DNA of 64,000 nucleotides from Calendula officinalis (taxonomy: Eukaryota; Streptophyta; Magnoliopsida; Asterales; Asteraceae), in contig OY970835.1 of the NCBI GenBank assembly GCA_963853835.1, positions 35,910,047 to 35,974,046 on the forward strand, read 5' to 3'. Of the stretch, positions 52,771-64,000 are shown in pieces (position 1 is the first letter of the stretch; each line of letters opens with the position of its first letter). The notes under the pieces were generated by a model that was given only the letters and a program-made list of their open reading frames with translations, did not search any database and was not told the DNA's origin. Made by a program: the position numbers and the translations under genes.

Positions 52771-54890
52771 TAAAATCACATGTGATTTAATACTAAGTAA
52801 CATGTTCTGTTTTTGTGTACTTGATATTTACCTTCCAATCACATGTGATTTTGTTATGTGTATATACTACTCTGTTTTATGAAATAACTTTGTTTACTTA
52901 CCAGAATCACATGTGATTGGGAACAACATCACCAGTGATTTAATACTAAGTAACATGTTCCGTTTTTGTGCAATTGATATTTACTTTCCAATTACTTGTG
53001 ATTTTTATTAACACTCACATGTGTATTGTTTCTATGTACATGTCACTGTTTTTGTGCACTTGATGTTTACTTTCCAGTCATATGTAATTTTGTTATGTAT
53101 ATAGACTCCTCTGTTTTATAATAAAAACTATGTTTTACATAACAAAATCACATGTGATTTTTAATGAAATCAAAAGTGATTTAATACTTAACAACAAGAC
53201 TAATAATTTAATTTGTGAATTAAACATAAATATTTATAATGACAAAATAGTCATCCAAAATAATATTCTACAACTAATAATTAATTATCAAATAAAATGT
53301 AAGCTGAAATAATACACCATTTGATAGTACAAATACCCACTTATACCAAATACATAAAATTAATACTTTTCCTCCTTTTTCTCAAAAGTCAAATGGTTTT
53401 TGGCTTGTCTCTTCCTCCTGTCAAGATTCCATTTCTCATCCCATAAACTTTCATATTTTGGTTATTAGCTCATTTTCTCATGCATGCATGCATTCCCAAG
53501 GTTGTTCAACTTTCCTCATTAAAACACCACCCACAAACTTCCTTCCCCTTCATTTCGGTCGATCACAAGACACATGACACAACACTACTTTTTCACTTTT
53601 TAAGTTAATCACCAAAATGGAAGTTCCTTTTTGCTTCTTCTTTTCTTCTCAAACCAATGTCATTGACCATCCAAATATGTTTAAAAATCCATCTTTTTAA
53701 GTCTTAAAAGACTTGTTACTTCTCTGCACACTCTCATCCTACTAGAAAAGTTGTGTCACTTCTCTGCACATTACTTTTTCACTTTTCAAGTTAATCACTA
53801 AAATGGAAATTCCTTTTTGCTTTTTCTTTTCTTCTCAAACCAAGGTCATTGACCATCCAAATATGTTTGAAAATCCATCTTTTTAAGTCTTGAAAGACTT
53901 GTTACTTCTCTGCACACTCTCATACTACTAGCAAAGTTGTGCTCATACAATCACATGATATTTATAAAGTGAATCACATGTGATTTGTTGCTTAAAAACC
54001 TCCCCTGTTTTTAAGCAAATAAATCACATGTGATTCGCTCAGCAACCTCATCTCAACGCAGTCAAATAACGTAAAGCAAACAATCACATGTGATTTGTAA
54101 ACCGAATCACTTGTGATTTGTTTTCTTAACAACCTCCCTTGTTTTTAAGCAAATAAATCACATGTGATTCGCTTAGCAACCTCACATGAAGCAGTCAGCT
54201 AATGCATAGCACACAATCACATGTGATTTGTAAAGCGAATCACCTGTGATTTGTTTCTTAACAACCTCCCATGTTTTTAAGCAAAGAAATCACATGTGAT
54301 TCGCTAAGCAACCTCACATGAAGCAGTCAACTAATGTATAGCACACAATCACATGTGATTTGTAAAGCGAATCATTTGTGATTTGTTTCTTAACAACCTC
54401 TCATGTTTTTAAGCAAATAAATCACATGTGATTCGCTCAGCAACCTCATCTCAACGCAGTCAGCTAATGCATAGCATACAATCACATGTGATTTGTAAAG
54501 CGAATCACTTGTGATTTGTTTTCTTAACAACCTCCCATGTTTTTAAGCAAATAAATCACATGTGATTTGCATAGCAACCTCACATGAAGCAGCCAACTAA
54601 TGCATAGCACACAATCACATGTGATTTGTAAAGCGAATCACTTGTGATTTGTTTCTTAACAACCTCCCCTGTTTTTAAGCAAATAAATCACATGTGATTC
54701 GCTAAGCAACCTCACATGAAGCAGTCAACTAATGCATAGCACACAATCACATGTGATTTGTAAGGGAATCACTTGTGATTTGTAATCTATAAACTCTCAT
54801 GTTTTACGAAAAGAAATCACATGTGATTCGCTTATCGTTGTCAACTGATAGCAGTGAATTAACGTACAACTTACAATCACATGCGATTCG
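51584..54890. repeat. Array of about 30 dispersed AATCACATGTGATT palindromes
   Basis: A perfect 14-bp palindrome (AATCACA/TGTGATT) recurs irregularly: about 13 copies between 51584 and 52455 at spacings of roughly 45-70 bp, five more from 52730 to 53160, and two per unit in the tandem array after 53970. Close variants (CACTTGTG, CACATATG, CACCTGTG, CACATGCG) are interspersed. The centre CACATGTG contains overlapping CANNTG E-box sequences. Confidence 0.9.
53587..53943. repeat. 186-bp direct duplication
   Basis: Two adjacent copies (53587-53772 and 53773-53943), about 93 percent alike by eye, both containing CAAACCAAxGTCATTGACCA and TCTCTGCACACTCTCAT. No coding potential seen. Confidence 0.8.
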
Positions 54891-54912
54891 TTAGCGAATC
54901 ACTTGTGATTTT
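53988..54912. repeat. Tandem array of about seven 130-133-bp units
   Basis: Unit ends (the CACTTGTGATTTG variant) fall at 54120, 54253, 54385, 54518, 54651, 54782 and 54912. Each unit has two palindromes: one followed by CGCT and one followed by TTGTAAAGCGAATCA. Units also share AACAACCTCCC, TTTTTAAGC and ATGAAGCAGTC. The edges are slightly degenerate. Confidence 0.88.
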
Positions 54913-55321
54913 GTTATCTAATAAACTTGAATTGTAATTTTTTACCTGAATCATCGGTTTTTTTCTCTGTTTCATTGCTATTGACATATTCTGGATGCAG
55001 ATTCATTGATAACATCAGATATTTTGATTTCGAGATTCAGATCTGCGTTTGATTACAACGATTTTCTTCAATCGCAATTTTAATTAGGGCTCGAATTCGA
55101 GAAAAAATGTGATTCGAAGTTGCTGATTCAGATCTGCGTTTGATTGCAGTCGATTCGATGCAAACGTGATTCAGAAGTATGCATCGATGGTGATTCGCCG
55201 TAAATCGCTCTAGAGAGGAAGTGAGGAAGAAGGTCTGAGAGTAATGAACGTGATTTGGGGATGAAGGTTGTTCGGTGTTTTCAAATGACAATAATGCCCC
55301 TCCATGTGTAATACTTCTTTT

Positions 55322-55405
55322 TAATCTTGATCATTGATTAAGCTTGATCTAATGGCTGTAAGTTGTTCCTTGGGACTTTATAATATTAGTGTTCCTCCCT
55401 GAACA
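55322..55405 (-). repeat. Right terminal inverted repeat of the palindrome-rich transposon
   Basis: The inverse of 50887-50968 with the same TCCTTGGGACTTTATAATAT core. Confidence 0.75.
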
Positions 55406-56492
55406 CAACTCTATTATTATTTCCTATTAAATCATTCTAACTTATTTTTCTATTAATTTGAATAATATAAGTGTTATGAACCACACCCATCACTACCTAA
55501 TTTGGTAATTAAAAGTAAAAGAAAAACAGCACTCTCTATCCATCTCTCGTGCACGCTATCTGTCTGCACTACGACCCCTTTCATCATGAGGCCACCACGA
55601 GGATGGTGGTTTGGAGACCACGTGATCACGACTTCACGGGCCCACACTGGCAATACAAATCAACTTCTCAATCAAATATGTCAGTATTTGTTACAATAAT
55701 ATGATTCATAAATCAATATCAGGAAAACAAAATAGGGACCAAATAATGACATAAGAGGAAAGATAGGGCAATAAGAAACACCATTTTAAGGTTGTTTTTC
55801 AATGTTACAAGTTATCTTTGGATAATCAAACCATGTGAAAGTTGTAGTAAGTTATCCCCAAACTAACTTATACTTCAAAATAGAAGTTAAAAAATATATA
55901 TTTTACAACATCAATTACAATGTTTAAAACCAGTAAACCCATAAAGACGACTAGTTTATTCATGAATCTCAGGTGCTCATACTAAATCAATGCCAGTATA
56001 TTTTGCAAAAACACTTAAAACCCATCGGTTACAATACTGGATTAAAAACATGGTTATATACTAAAACTTTGTTTTTGTCATATCTAAGTGGTTTTAAGTG
56101 GTTTTGCAATTTTAATTGTAACACATGCTTTCATAGACGACTAGTCATATATTTTGCAATTTAACTCACGACAACCATCGGTTACAATACCAGATAAAAA
56201 CTTGGTTCCATATTAAAACTTTGTTTAGTTTTACATCTCATAACGACAAAATCCCCAAAATTACAACTAAAAAGAGCAAAAACAAAAAACCTCGCTCTCT
56301 CGGTAACACACCATAGTTTAATGGCCATAAATTATTGAAAAAAGAATGAAGTTCTCTCAAATCCCAGCTACCGTAAACAGTAGATGATAGCTTAATCAAA
56401 TACAAGATCCCAAAAAACCAGTAACAAGTAACAACTTGCTAGTTTAGTTTAGTTTACTAAACCGTTAGAACAAAGAAAAAAAAAAAGAACTA
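55406..56492. other. Intergenic and 3' UTR side of FMT
   Basis: No gene recognised. An imperfect repeat of about 60 bp occurs twice (near 56020 and 56173, both with CCATCGGTTACAATAC and AAAACTTTGTTT). The last 200-300 bp probably form the FMT 3' UTR. Confidence 0.45.
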
Positions 56493-59400
56493 TTACTTAG
56501 CACTCTGCTTCTGTTTCTTGGGATCCAAGGCAGCTAAACCCGCACCTAACCCAACCGGTGTTTGACCTTGACCATCCTCTGGTTTAGTTGACTCTCCATT
56601 TGCTGACTCATCATTGGTGTTATTCTCGGGTGTCATGCCTGAGTTGATTATGTTGAGAAGTTGGGTGAGTGGTGGCAGGGCTTGAACCGGGACACCATGC
56701 GGGCGGATTAGCAGCCCGCGGGCTGCAGCTTTCTTTCGGGCCTCTGCTACTGCACGGGCTGATCTCTCATCAACACCTCTGCCGCCACGCGGGAAGTTTT
56801 CAACGCCAGCTGTCGCGCTGTTGCCGCCACTGCCGGAAGCTGCACCGCCAGATGCCGCCTGGAATGCTTGTAGCAAGTCTGGGTGAGACTGTAAAAACAA
56901 GATAACAAGATTAGTCCTCATACTTTTGACAAGTAACATCAATGGTCCTTAATTTCAAAACTTGTGAAATACCTTCAAAATATCAATTGCTTGTTGAGCA
57001 GAAACCGCATTTGCAGCTTGTCCTTTCTGCTTGTGTGCAGCCATCTAACAATATATTATCACAAATTAAATTTTAAAAAAAAACACTTGTAAAAATAAAT
57101 AGAGTAAATTACAGAAATTGTCCCTGTGGTATACCTGATTCTGCATTTTTGTCCCTAAACTTTTTTCTTCGGTTTTTTTGTCCCTAAAGATTTTTGGATT
57201 TCACTTTTCTGTCCTTCCGTCTAATTTTGGCCGTTAACCAAAGGACAGAAAAGTGAAATCCAAAAATCTTTAGGGACAAAAAAACCGAAGAAAAAAGTTT
57301 AGGGACAAAAATGCAGAATCAGGTATACCACAGGGACAATTTCTGTAATTTACTCAAATAAATAAATAATAAATAAATAAAACTCATTTCCACCTGTGCC
57401 TCCCGAGCTTTAAAAGTTTTCATCCAGTTTTGCGAGTCACGGGTCCTCGAATCATCCTCTCCAAGTTGTTTCACAAGTATATCATACGTCTTCTTTTCAT
57501 GCTATTAAACAACAAATCATTTAATTAATCCAAAATAAATTAATATTTGAAAATGTAATATGTAATAATACCTGATAAGATAACTTATAACCGCCGACAC
57601 AATTAAATGCAATTGCAAGAGCATGATAACAAACAGCAGTTTGAATATGTTCTTCACCCAAAAGTCTCTGATTTTTCTTTAATGCTTCTTGTAAATACCT
57701 TAAAGCTGTGTTCATTTTTCCAATATCTTGATACATCATTGCAACATTTATATAAGTTGCAGCAACATCAGGATGATCGGCACCAGATGATAAACTTAAT
57801 AGTAATAATGCACGTGACATGTGTCTTAATGCAAGCTCTGATTGGTTCAGACCGTGATAAAATAAAGCCATGTTTCCGTAACTGTCAAATTTTGTATTAT
57901 ATTATTATTTATTAAAGACTAAATTATATATATAATGATAATTATAATATGTGATGAAATGAACACCTGTGAGCTGTGTCTGGGTGGTCGAGACCGAGAC
58001 ATCGTTCATTAATGATGAGTTCTTTGTGTTGTTGCATAATGGCTGCAGCCATGTCTCCAGCATGATAAAGAACCATGGCTAGGTAACTGTAAAAAAATAA
58101 TAAAATAAATTAAAAAGGTTTAGTCATAGCATAATTGATTATCTCATAAGATAAATAAAGAATCTTTAAAAAAAGGAGGAATTTGAGGAGGCAATTTTAA
58201 CCTGTTTATATGAAAACGGGTCAACTCGGTTTAACATGTCAAAAGTTGTCTTAACATTATGTGAAACTTAATTATAATTTCATTAATATAGTTTTTTTTA
58301 TCATATTTAATTAGCTATTTGCAAAATTTAATACTTGGACAATGCACAATTCGTTTTGAACCGTACCCATTTTGATTGCTTCCCAGCCCGCCCATTTTGC
58401 AAATTTAAAGAAAATAGTGCAAAACAGAACATTCATTTTTTCTTTTTCTTTTTATATTTTAAAGTAAAAAGTCATACCGGCAGCAATTAGCAACCTCACG
58501 ATGCATTGGACCTGTGACCTGGATTAAATAGTTAATAAAAAATTAATTTAGTTTTAACATTAAATGGTTATTTAATATTTCAACTACAAGTACCACGAGA
58601 TACCTGTTGAAGTATTGTAAATGCTTCTGTAAATAAAGTGTAGGCTTCATTAAGCATTCCCTGCAATCATGTGACAGACATCATATTATGTTCACACAAT
58701 ATATAAACATGAAATAATACAATTTTATATCATAATTGTTAACAAAAAAAATACCTCAGCCAATTGGGCCTTTCCTGTTTCAACCAACTCTTTTGCTTCT
58801 GAACAAACAGGTATCGAATGTTTAACTACTGGTTCAAGATTTAATATATCTGATGTTTCAAAAGGTGTTCCTGCACTAAGATCATATTTTGCAGCAGCAA
58901 TTGTTACTCCCACCTGTTAATTTTAATTAATCAGTTCCATAATCGCAAATTTATAAAATAAATAAAACAACTTCTTATTAATAATAGTAATTACCTTCAA
59001 GCAAAGGTTGCGAATAACTGAAATCTTCTTCACACGTGACCTTGCATCCTCTGGCAATTCAAACTGCCAAAGAGAACGGATGTTAAAGATGTAATAATAT
59101 AAACATTACAAGAAAATTTTCATTTAGTGACACTCATAAAACTGTCTTCAATAGTACAAAAATGGTGTCACTAACAGTCCAAAAATAGTAGCTTTTGATA
59201 TTTAAGTTTATATTACCTGATATTTAACTTTTGCAAACGCATGAATATCAGCCCACAAACTTTCAGAAGTGAGATTTAAGCAAGAAGCTTGTTTTTTGTT
59301 AGCAATGTTTCCAACTTTTGACCTTGAGTGCCCTTTTGTTGACTTTCCTGAAGCTTGAACGTCCTGTTACAAATTTTGTGCAACTTTATTTCATAATAAA

Positions 59401-62400
59401 AATCGTTAATTAATTGACAAATAAATAAACTAAAAAGGAAAGATACCTTTTTCTGATTTTTGGATTGTGTATTGTTACCAACACCTTTTCCAGAAGCTGT
59501 TTGACAGTCTCCAAATATACAGTTGAAAAAATGAGCAACTGCTTGCCCGATATCATGATCTGCTGTATCTCTCAAAACATCCTGCATAGTACAAAATAAA
59601 TAAATAAATAAATAATCACATTATTCATGGAACAATAAAAAAATGGTGCAAAAACTAATTTTGATGCAATTCGGCCCAATAAATTTTATCTCTATTAGGT
59701 GAACAGAAAATAGGTCATATGGTCAACAGTAATTTTTGATGCATAAAATCATGCAATTCAAAATATGGATTATTATTTGTATAGCTTTTGTGATCATATA
59801 ACCATTTATGAGAGAAAAAAAAAAGTATGATAAATAAATGTGAAGATTATTAAATTGACCTTGAGGATATGTTTTGCACATCTAACAATGATCTCATTGG
59901 AACAAAGATCCCATAAATGAGGCAAATGCTGTGTACCATCAGCTACCTGAAATTAATCACAAGATTGGTAATTTGGAATTTGCAATATTATTAATTTAAA
60001 ATATAATTAAAAAATGTGCTTACTTTGCCAATATAACGAACATTAATTCCATGTGCATGCAATGCTTCGGTGAGTGTTTGGCCATCCATTGGTGAAACTT
60101 CAAGTGTGCAAAGATCTTGAATGAATTTTGGAAGAACAGTTTCTTTTAAATGTGAACTAACTTTTCGTACACTTTCTTCATCAGCAGCAATTTCCTGTTA
60201 TCAATAATTGATAAATTAATAAAAAATTTATTAAAATCATATTATCAATTGTTGTGGTAATCAAATAACCAGTTACTATTTAAGAAAAACCAGATATTCA
60301 GTTTGAATACACAAATCCAAACACCTGTAAAATAAAATAAAATTTTAATAAATTAAAAAAAATAAAAATAAATAATAACCTCAGGACTCCCAGCCAATTT
60401 GAATTCAGTAAAAACATTAGGGTTAAACCGTATATCCTCAGACTTATCTGCCACATCAGCAGTCTTAGAAGCAGATTCTTCTACAACTGTTTTATCTTCT
60501 GACTCATTCTGCACAACAAATATTAGCAACATTGAAAAAAATTTGTTTCATATGTCAACCATATTTAAGATTAAAATATATATAAAACATTACCGGTTTA
60601 GTATCAGTGGTTTCATCAGCAGTCTCAGTTTGACTTTGACCTAATTCAACATTCTCATCAGCCTTTGAAGAATCTGCTGCAGATGCAGGTGTTTCTTGTG
60701 GCTCAGCTTTAGCTTTTGAATTCTTTGCTGACTCAGCCTTTTTCACATAAACAAGTTAAAAAAATCAAATATGTGACCAAATATAAATATTTAATGATAA
60801 ATTAAACTGAATTTACAAGACCTGGCAAAAGGCAGTGATTAATTCAGGTCTCAAAATACAAAACTTTGAATTTGTTCCTGTATAATTTGCATCACGAGGA
60901 GTGACTCTCATCAAGTCCAAAAGATAGTGCCTAATTTACACCAATAATACATTCAATCAATCAACATATAATTATTTAATTTAATTTAAGTATAATATAT
61001 AATAAAAACCACCTGTCATCACTTCCAACAATCCCTTTGCATTCAACTGGTGCAGCTATTTGGAAAACATTTCCTGATCCATCAAGAACTGTGTGTTCCT
61101 TCACCCTTAGGCGTTTTGAAGCTTCCAAAACCTAATTTTATATTAAAAATTAAATATTACCCGAAACGGGTTGAATGCATATAGATAAAAAGAATGTTTC
61201 TTTGGTCAAATTACATATAATGAAGGGCATAAATGGAAAATTATGAAAATTGAAATTATCGGGTACCTTGTTATGAAAATCTTGATTCCAGCAAATCTTT
61301 TTACCATTATCAACAGACCCGTACAGAAGTGAATCTGATTTATCACCTTGCAAAATTCCAGGTAGAACACTCTGTGAAGGACACAAAAATATTAAAATTC
61401 AACCAAAATAATCAACTAATTTTTATATAATTCCATATAAAAAAATAAAAGTTATATAGAAAGTATAGACACCTGTGCAACAACTCTATGACCTCTATAA
61501 TCAACAATAGCCATAGCAAGATTATACAATCCAGGAACATCAGCTTCTTGATATGCTTTTGTGCCTTTCAAATCATTATTAGAAGATGCATAAGTTGCTT
61601 GTTCACTCTCTGCTAATTGTGCTTCAGATGGTTGTACATCTGAACCTGATTCCACAACCCCGTTGACTTTTGATGATTTGGTCAATGCTTTCTCAGAGTT
61701 TGACTCTGTTGACTGTTTTCTGGATAACTGCTCGAGATCGGCATCGACGGCAAAACTGAAGAATATGTTGTTGTGAACGTACCTAAATAAACAAATACAA
61801 AATTGTTAACATATGATAATAACAATAATAATAATAATTAAAATTTGATGGTAGTTACATGTGAAAGCATTCAGGATCAGTTGGATTAATTGGTGGAATG
61901 CATCTACTAATGACTCCAATTGCACCACTAATTGCAGCATCAACAAAATCTGAAGATACCTTAAACAGGGCTCTGTCTCTCAATATCCTACATAAATAAA
62001 TTACATTTATCATTATTTGGAAATATAACTAACTATAATTAATTTATGAAAGGAAAAAAAAACTAATTTGACACCTTTCTTGAGGGGTTGCATGAGGAAA
62101 TTCTCTACAAGATTGTAGTTCTTCATTCCAGTCTCTTTGCATACCGATTAACTCACTCCCAAAAGAAAGAGTAAGTGAATTTTCTGCTCTAGCTGCATCA
62201 CGTCTATGCTCTAAATAATCAAAATCAAAAAATAATTAATAGTTAATAACAAGAAAAATAATTAATATTTATTGTAAAAAAGTAACAAATTAATTACCAG
62301 GAACAGGGTGCAATCCCAGCCATGAATTTGGAGGCAATAAAGATTGAATATTTTCAAATGGATGAGCAGAAGCCTTACGTTCCAACATCTCACGAAAAGC

Positions 62401-63725
62401 TTTAATAAAAAAACCACAAAAAATGAATAAATAATATAATCTAACTTGTTTTAGATATTAATATGGATTTTGTATGAATTCTCCTAATTTTATATGAAAT
62501 CTTGAACCGCGGTGTTACAGTTTCAAAATTAGGGACTATCCGTCCAGTAAAAGAAGTCGAGGGATGAATTCCGAAAATTCATACAAACCAGAAGGACGAT
62601 TTATGTAATTTAGTAAAATGTTAGTTACCTTTCTTGAATTTGGAGCTAATTTTCTGCAAAAGTCCAATAAGTGTAGTTGCTTCATAATTAGCTTTAGTTG
62701 GTTTTGGGTCAAGGGTATTTCCGGAACTTGAATTAACATAAAACGTTGTTGTGGTTCCAGTTATACAATATTTGCTTCCTTCTAGTGTGACAACATCCAG
62801 ATAAATTAAATCCCCAACAAGCCTGAAAATAAAATAATATATGCTTAAGATATGCCTCATTAAGATAAGAAATAAAAACATGCTTATTATTATTTTATTT
62901 AAAAAATAAAAAAATAACAAAATAAAAAACATACCTTCTGTAGCTTGGAGGAGGATTAAATGATGAAAACACAATACTTTCAACACATTTAATCTCTTTT
63001 GAAGGAGATTGCAGCAAATTTGAAAGTGAACCAGAAACGTCTTCCATAAATCCTAAATTCTCAAGCTCCAAAACTTCAGTTTTTTTGGGATCTATCATAT
63101 TTTGTAACAAATAATCGGTTAGAGAACTGGGAAACAAATAAATTAAAAAAGAGCTATTTTTAGGGCAAAAAACCTGCTGAATTTGCAGTTGCATTCTGAC
63201 CCATTTCATGTTGTAATGCCAGTGATGTTGATAATGAAGAATGCAGTGTTGATAAGGAAAGCAACTCTCGGGTACGATGAACATGGGCCCGAATCGATCT
63301 GTCATCATAAAGGGCTGCAAAAAGAATTAATTTTTTAAGTCATTAATAAATTATTTCAATGAAAAATAATATTTTTTTAATAGTATATACCTGAAATCAT
63401 CTCTAAAGAACAATCTCCAGAAGTGATGTCAGCAACTTCAGAAATTTCATGGTAATCTTCTAAATGATGAGTAGATCCATCTTTTGTGTGCAATAATAAA
63501 TCATAACATGTGAAGAAACATGTTTCAGGTGCATCAAGAAGAAACTGTCTCACATCCATAACAGAATCACTTGGACTTAACTGTAAATTTTGATAAATGT
63601 TAGTTATTTAAAGGTAAAAAAAATGAGTACTAAAAAGGCTGAGAGGGTTAAAAGATGGTATACTTGTAACTCAAGTTTTTCACCAAATTGTGTTTTGACA
63701 GGAACAGGGAAAAGATGTATGTCAC
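56493..63725 (-). CDS. FMT: FRIENDLY / clustered mitochondria (CLU) protein, 5' end beyond the window
   Basis: 27 coding exons: 63725-63664, 63580-63391, 63314-63174, 63091-62935, 62822-62629, 62399-62298, 62210-62075, 61987-61859, 61782-61473, 61371-61267, 61131-61013, 60930-60822, 60737-60594, 60508-60380, 60194-60024, 59946-59860, 59581-59447, 59363-59217, 59063-58995, 58913-58755, 58660-58604, 58518-58478, 58086-57967, 57881-57572, 57501-57394, 57044-56973, 56888-56493. Borders are GT-AG and phases agree throughout, giving about 1298 residues. In order: CLU N-domain (MDVRQFLLDAPETCFFTCYDLLL), CLU domain (FREMLERKASAHPFEN... to LPKF), eIF3-p135-like middle, TPR repeats (58518-57572; HPDVAATYINVAMMYQD), and a C-terminus GLLIRPHGVPVQALPPLTQLLNIINSG as in FMT. 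CLU proteins are cytosolic and needed for normal mitochondrial distribution. The first exon(s) with the start codon lie past 64000. Confidence 0.93.
57102..57355. mobile_element. Perfect-hairpin MITE in an FMT intron
   Basis: Two 115-bp arms (57102-57216 and 57241-57355) are perfect inverted repeats by eye around a 24-bp loop. Ends are GAGTAAATTACAG / CTGTAATTTACTC. The 9-bp sequence AAATAAATA lies on both sides (57093-57101, 57356-57364), matching a Mutator-type target duplication, though the flank is simple sequence. The intron's splice sites are untouched. Confidence 0.85.
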
Positions 63726-64000
63726 CTGCAGAAAACACAAAGTTCAAATTAGGGTTAGCAAAATCAAAAAAAATGTATATGTTAAAAATTTGATTTTAAT
63801 CGAAGTTAAAACCAAATTTATCAAGAAACACTATATGTAAGCAAACAACAAACTGAGAAATATAAACAATACCTAAAAAAAGAAATTGGGCAAAAAAATA
63901 TAATAACGACGAACGGTGCTAAAACAAATTTATTACCTTTTTCTGCATATATTATTCTTACTAGATTTTCTATATATATCTAGAATTCTAGACTTGCTAT
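63726..64000. other. FMT intron reaching the window edge
   Basis: AT-rich, with no exon of FMT recognised here. The upstream exon must lie outside, since the exon at 63725 begins with two bases of a split codon. Confidence 0.5.

Larger units (their letters stand above)
50887..55405. mobile_element. Terminal-inverted-repeat transposon (about 4.5 kb, MULE-like?) packed with palindromes
   Basis: Imperfect inverted repeats of about 80 bp (50887-50968 and 55322-55405) share the core ATATTATAAAGTCCCAAGGA and frame 4.5 kb. The ends read TGTTCAAGGAGG and its near inverse CCTCCCTGAACA. The interior has a CT-rich leader-like left side with a possible small gene, about 30 copies of a 14-bp palindrome, a 186-bp duplication and a 132-bp tandem array. 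No transposase is recognisable, so it would be non-autonomous. Long TIRs suggest a Mutator-like origin, but I found no convincing 9-bp target duplication. Confidence 0.65.

Noticed and set aside
51584..54912. CRISPR-like array
   Set aside because: The repeat is a 14-bp palindrome at irregular spacing in plant nuclear DNA, with tandemly repeated rather than unique spacers in the right half and no cas-like genes.
55500..55699. 65-codon frame right of the palindrome transposon
   Set aside because: No homology or domain recognised and no splice or start context support.
62500..62615. MITE copy in an FMT intron
   Set aside because: There is a faint likeness to repeat termini (GGACGATTTATGTAATTTAG), but no second arm or target duplication is visible.

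Overview
The window is a stretch of plant (eudicot) nuclear DNA. It is AT-rich, its host genes are split by many GT-AG introns, and it is dominated by nested LTR retrotransposons. The retroelement and host-protein types look Asteraceae-like to me, but that is an impression and not a demonstration.

Left part, 1-24301: a retrotransposon nest. A Ty3/gypsy chromovirus polyprotein (1-4001, cut by the window edge) ends in an LTR (4014-5737). That LTR is followed at once by a primer-binding site and the start of a second gag (5986-6153), so two copies share one LTR head to tail. The second gag stops abruptly at a junction with 11 kb of a minus-strand, non-autonomous gypsy-type element (gag plus protease remnant, LTRs of about 2.9 kb). 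This is present as one and a half tandem copies (6154-17212) and itself sits in a decayed copia/Sirevirus-like element (17213-24301).

Middle, 24302-50627: host DNA with a cluster of three minus-strand 2-oxoglutarate/Fe(II) dioxygenase paralogs. Copy A is a frameshifted exon 1 (25308-25560). Copy B (28046-46018) has seven in-phase exons spread over 18 kb, because its introns hold an 11.4-kb young Sirevirus-like copia (29451-40889), a gag-only LTR element (43437-45514) and two hAT-like elements. Copy C (48552-50627) is compact and complete. The copia in copy B landed on the 5' splice site of intron 4, and its 5-bp target duplication copies that donor. A lipid-transfer-like gene (47916-48254) lies between B and C. 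Small fragments of a DUF4149-type gene and of a LINE lie near 26.6 and 27.4 kb.

The copia elements have three coding blocks: gag, pol, and a large extra ORF of up to 1145 codons. The extra ORF lies behind a conserved TATA-like box and leader. A short motif, TACTACTG(A/G)T, recurs all through these elements in both orientations.

Right part, 50887-64000: a 4.5-kb terminal-inverted-repeat transposon carries about 30 copies of a perfect 14-bp palindrome, AATCACATGTGATT, partly inside 132-bp tandem repeats. Next comes the 3' part of the FRIENDLY/CLU mitochondrial-distribution gene (minus strand, 27 exons in consistent phase, 5' end beyond the window), with a perfect-hairpin MITE in one intron. 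No rRNA, tRNA or CRISPR features were seen.
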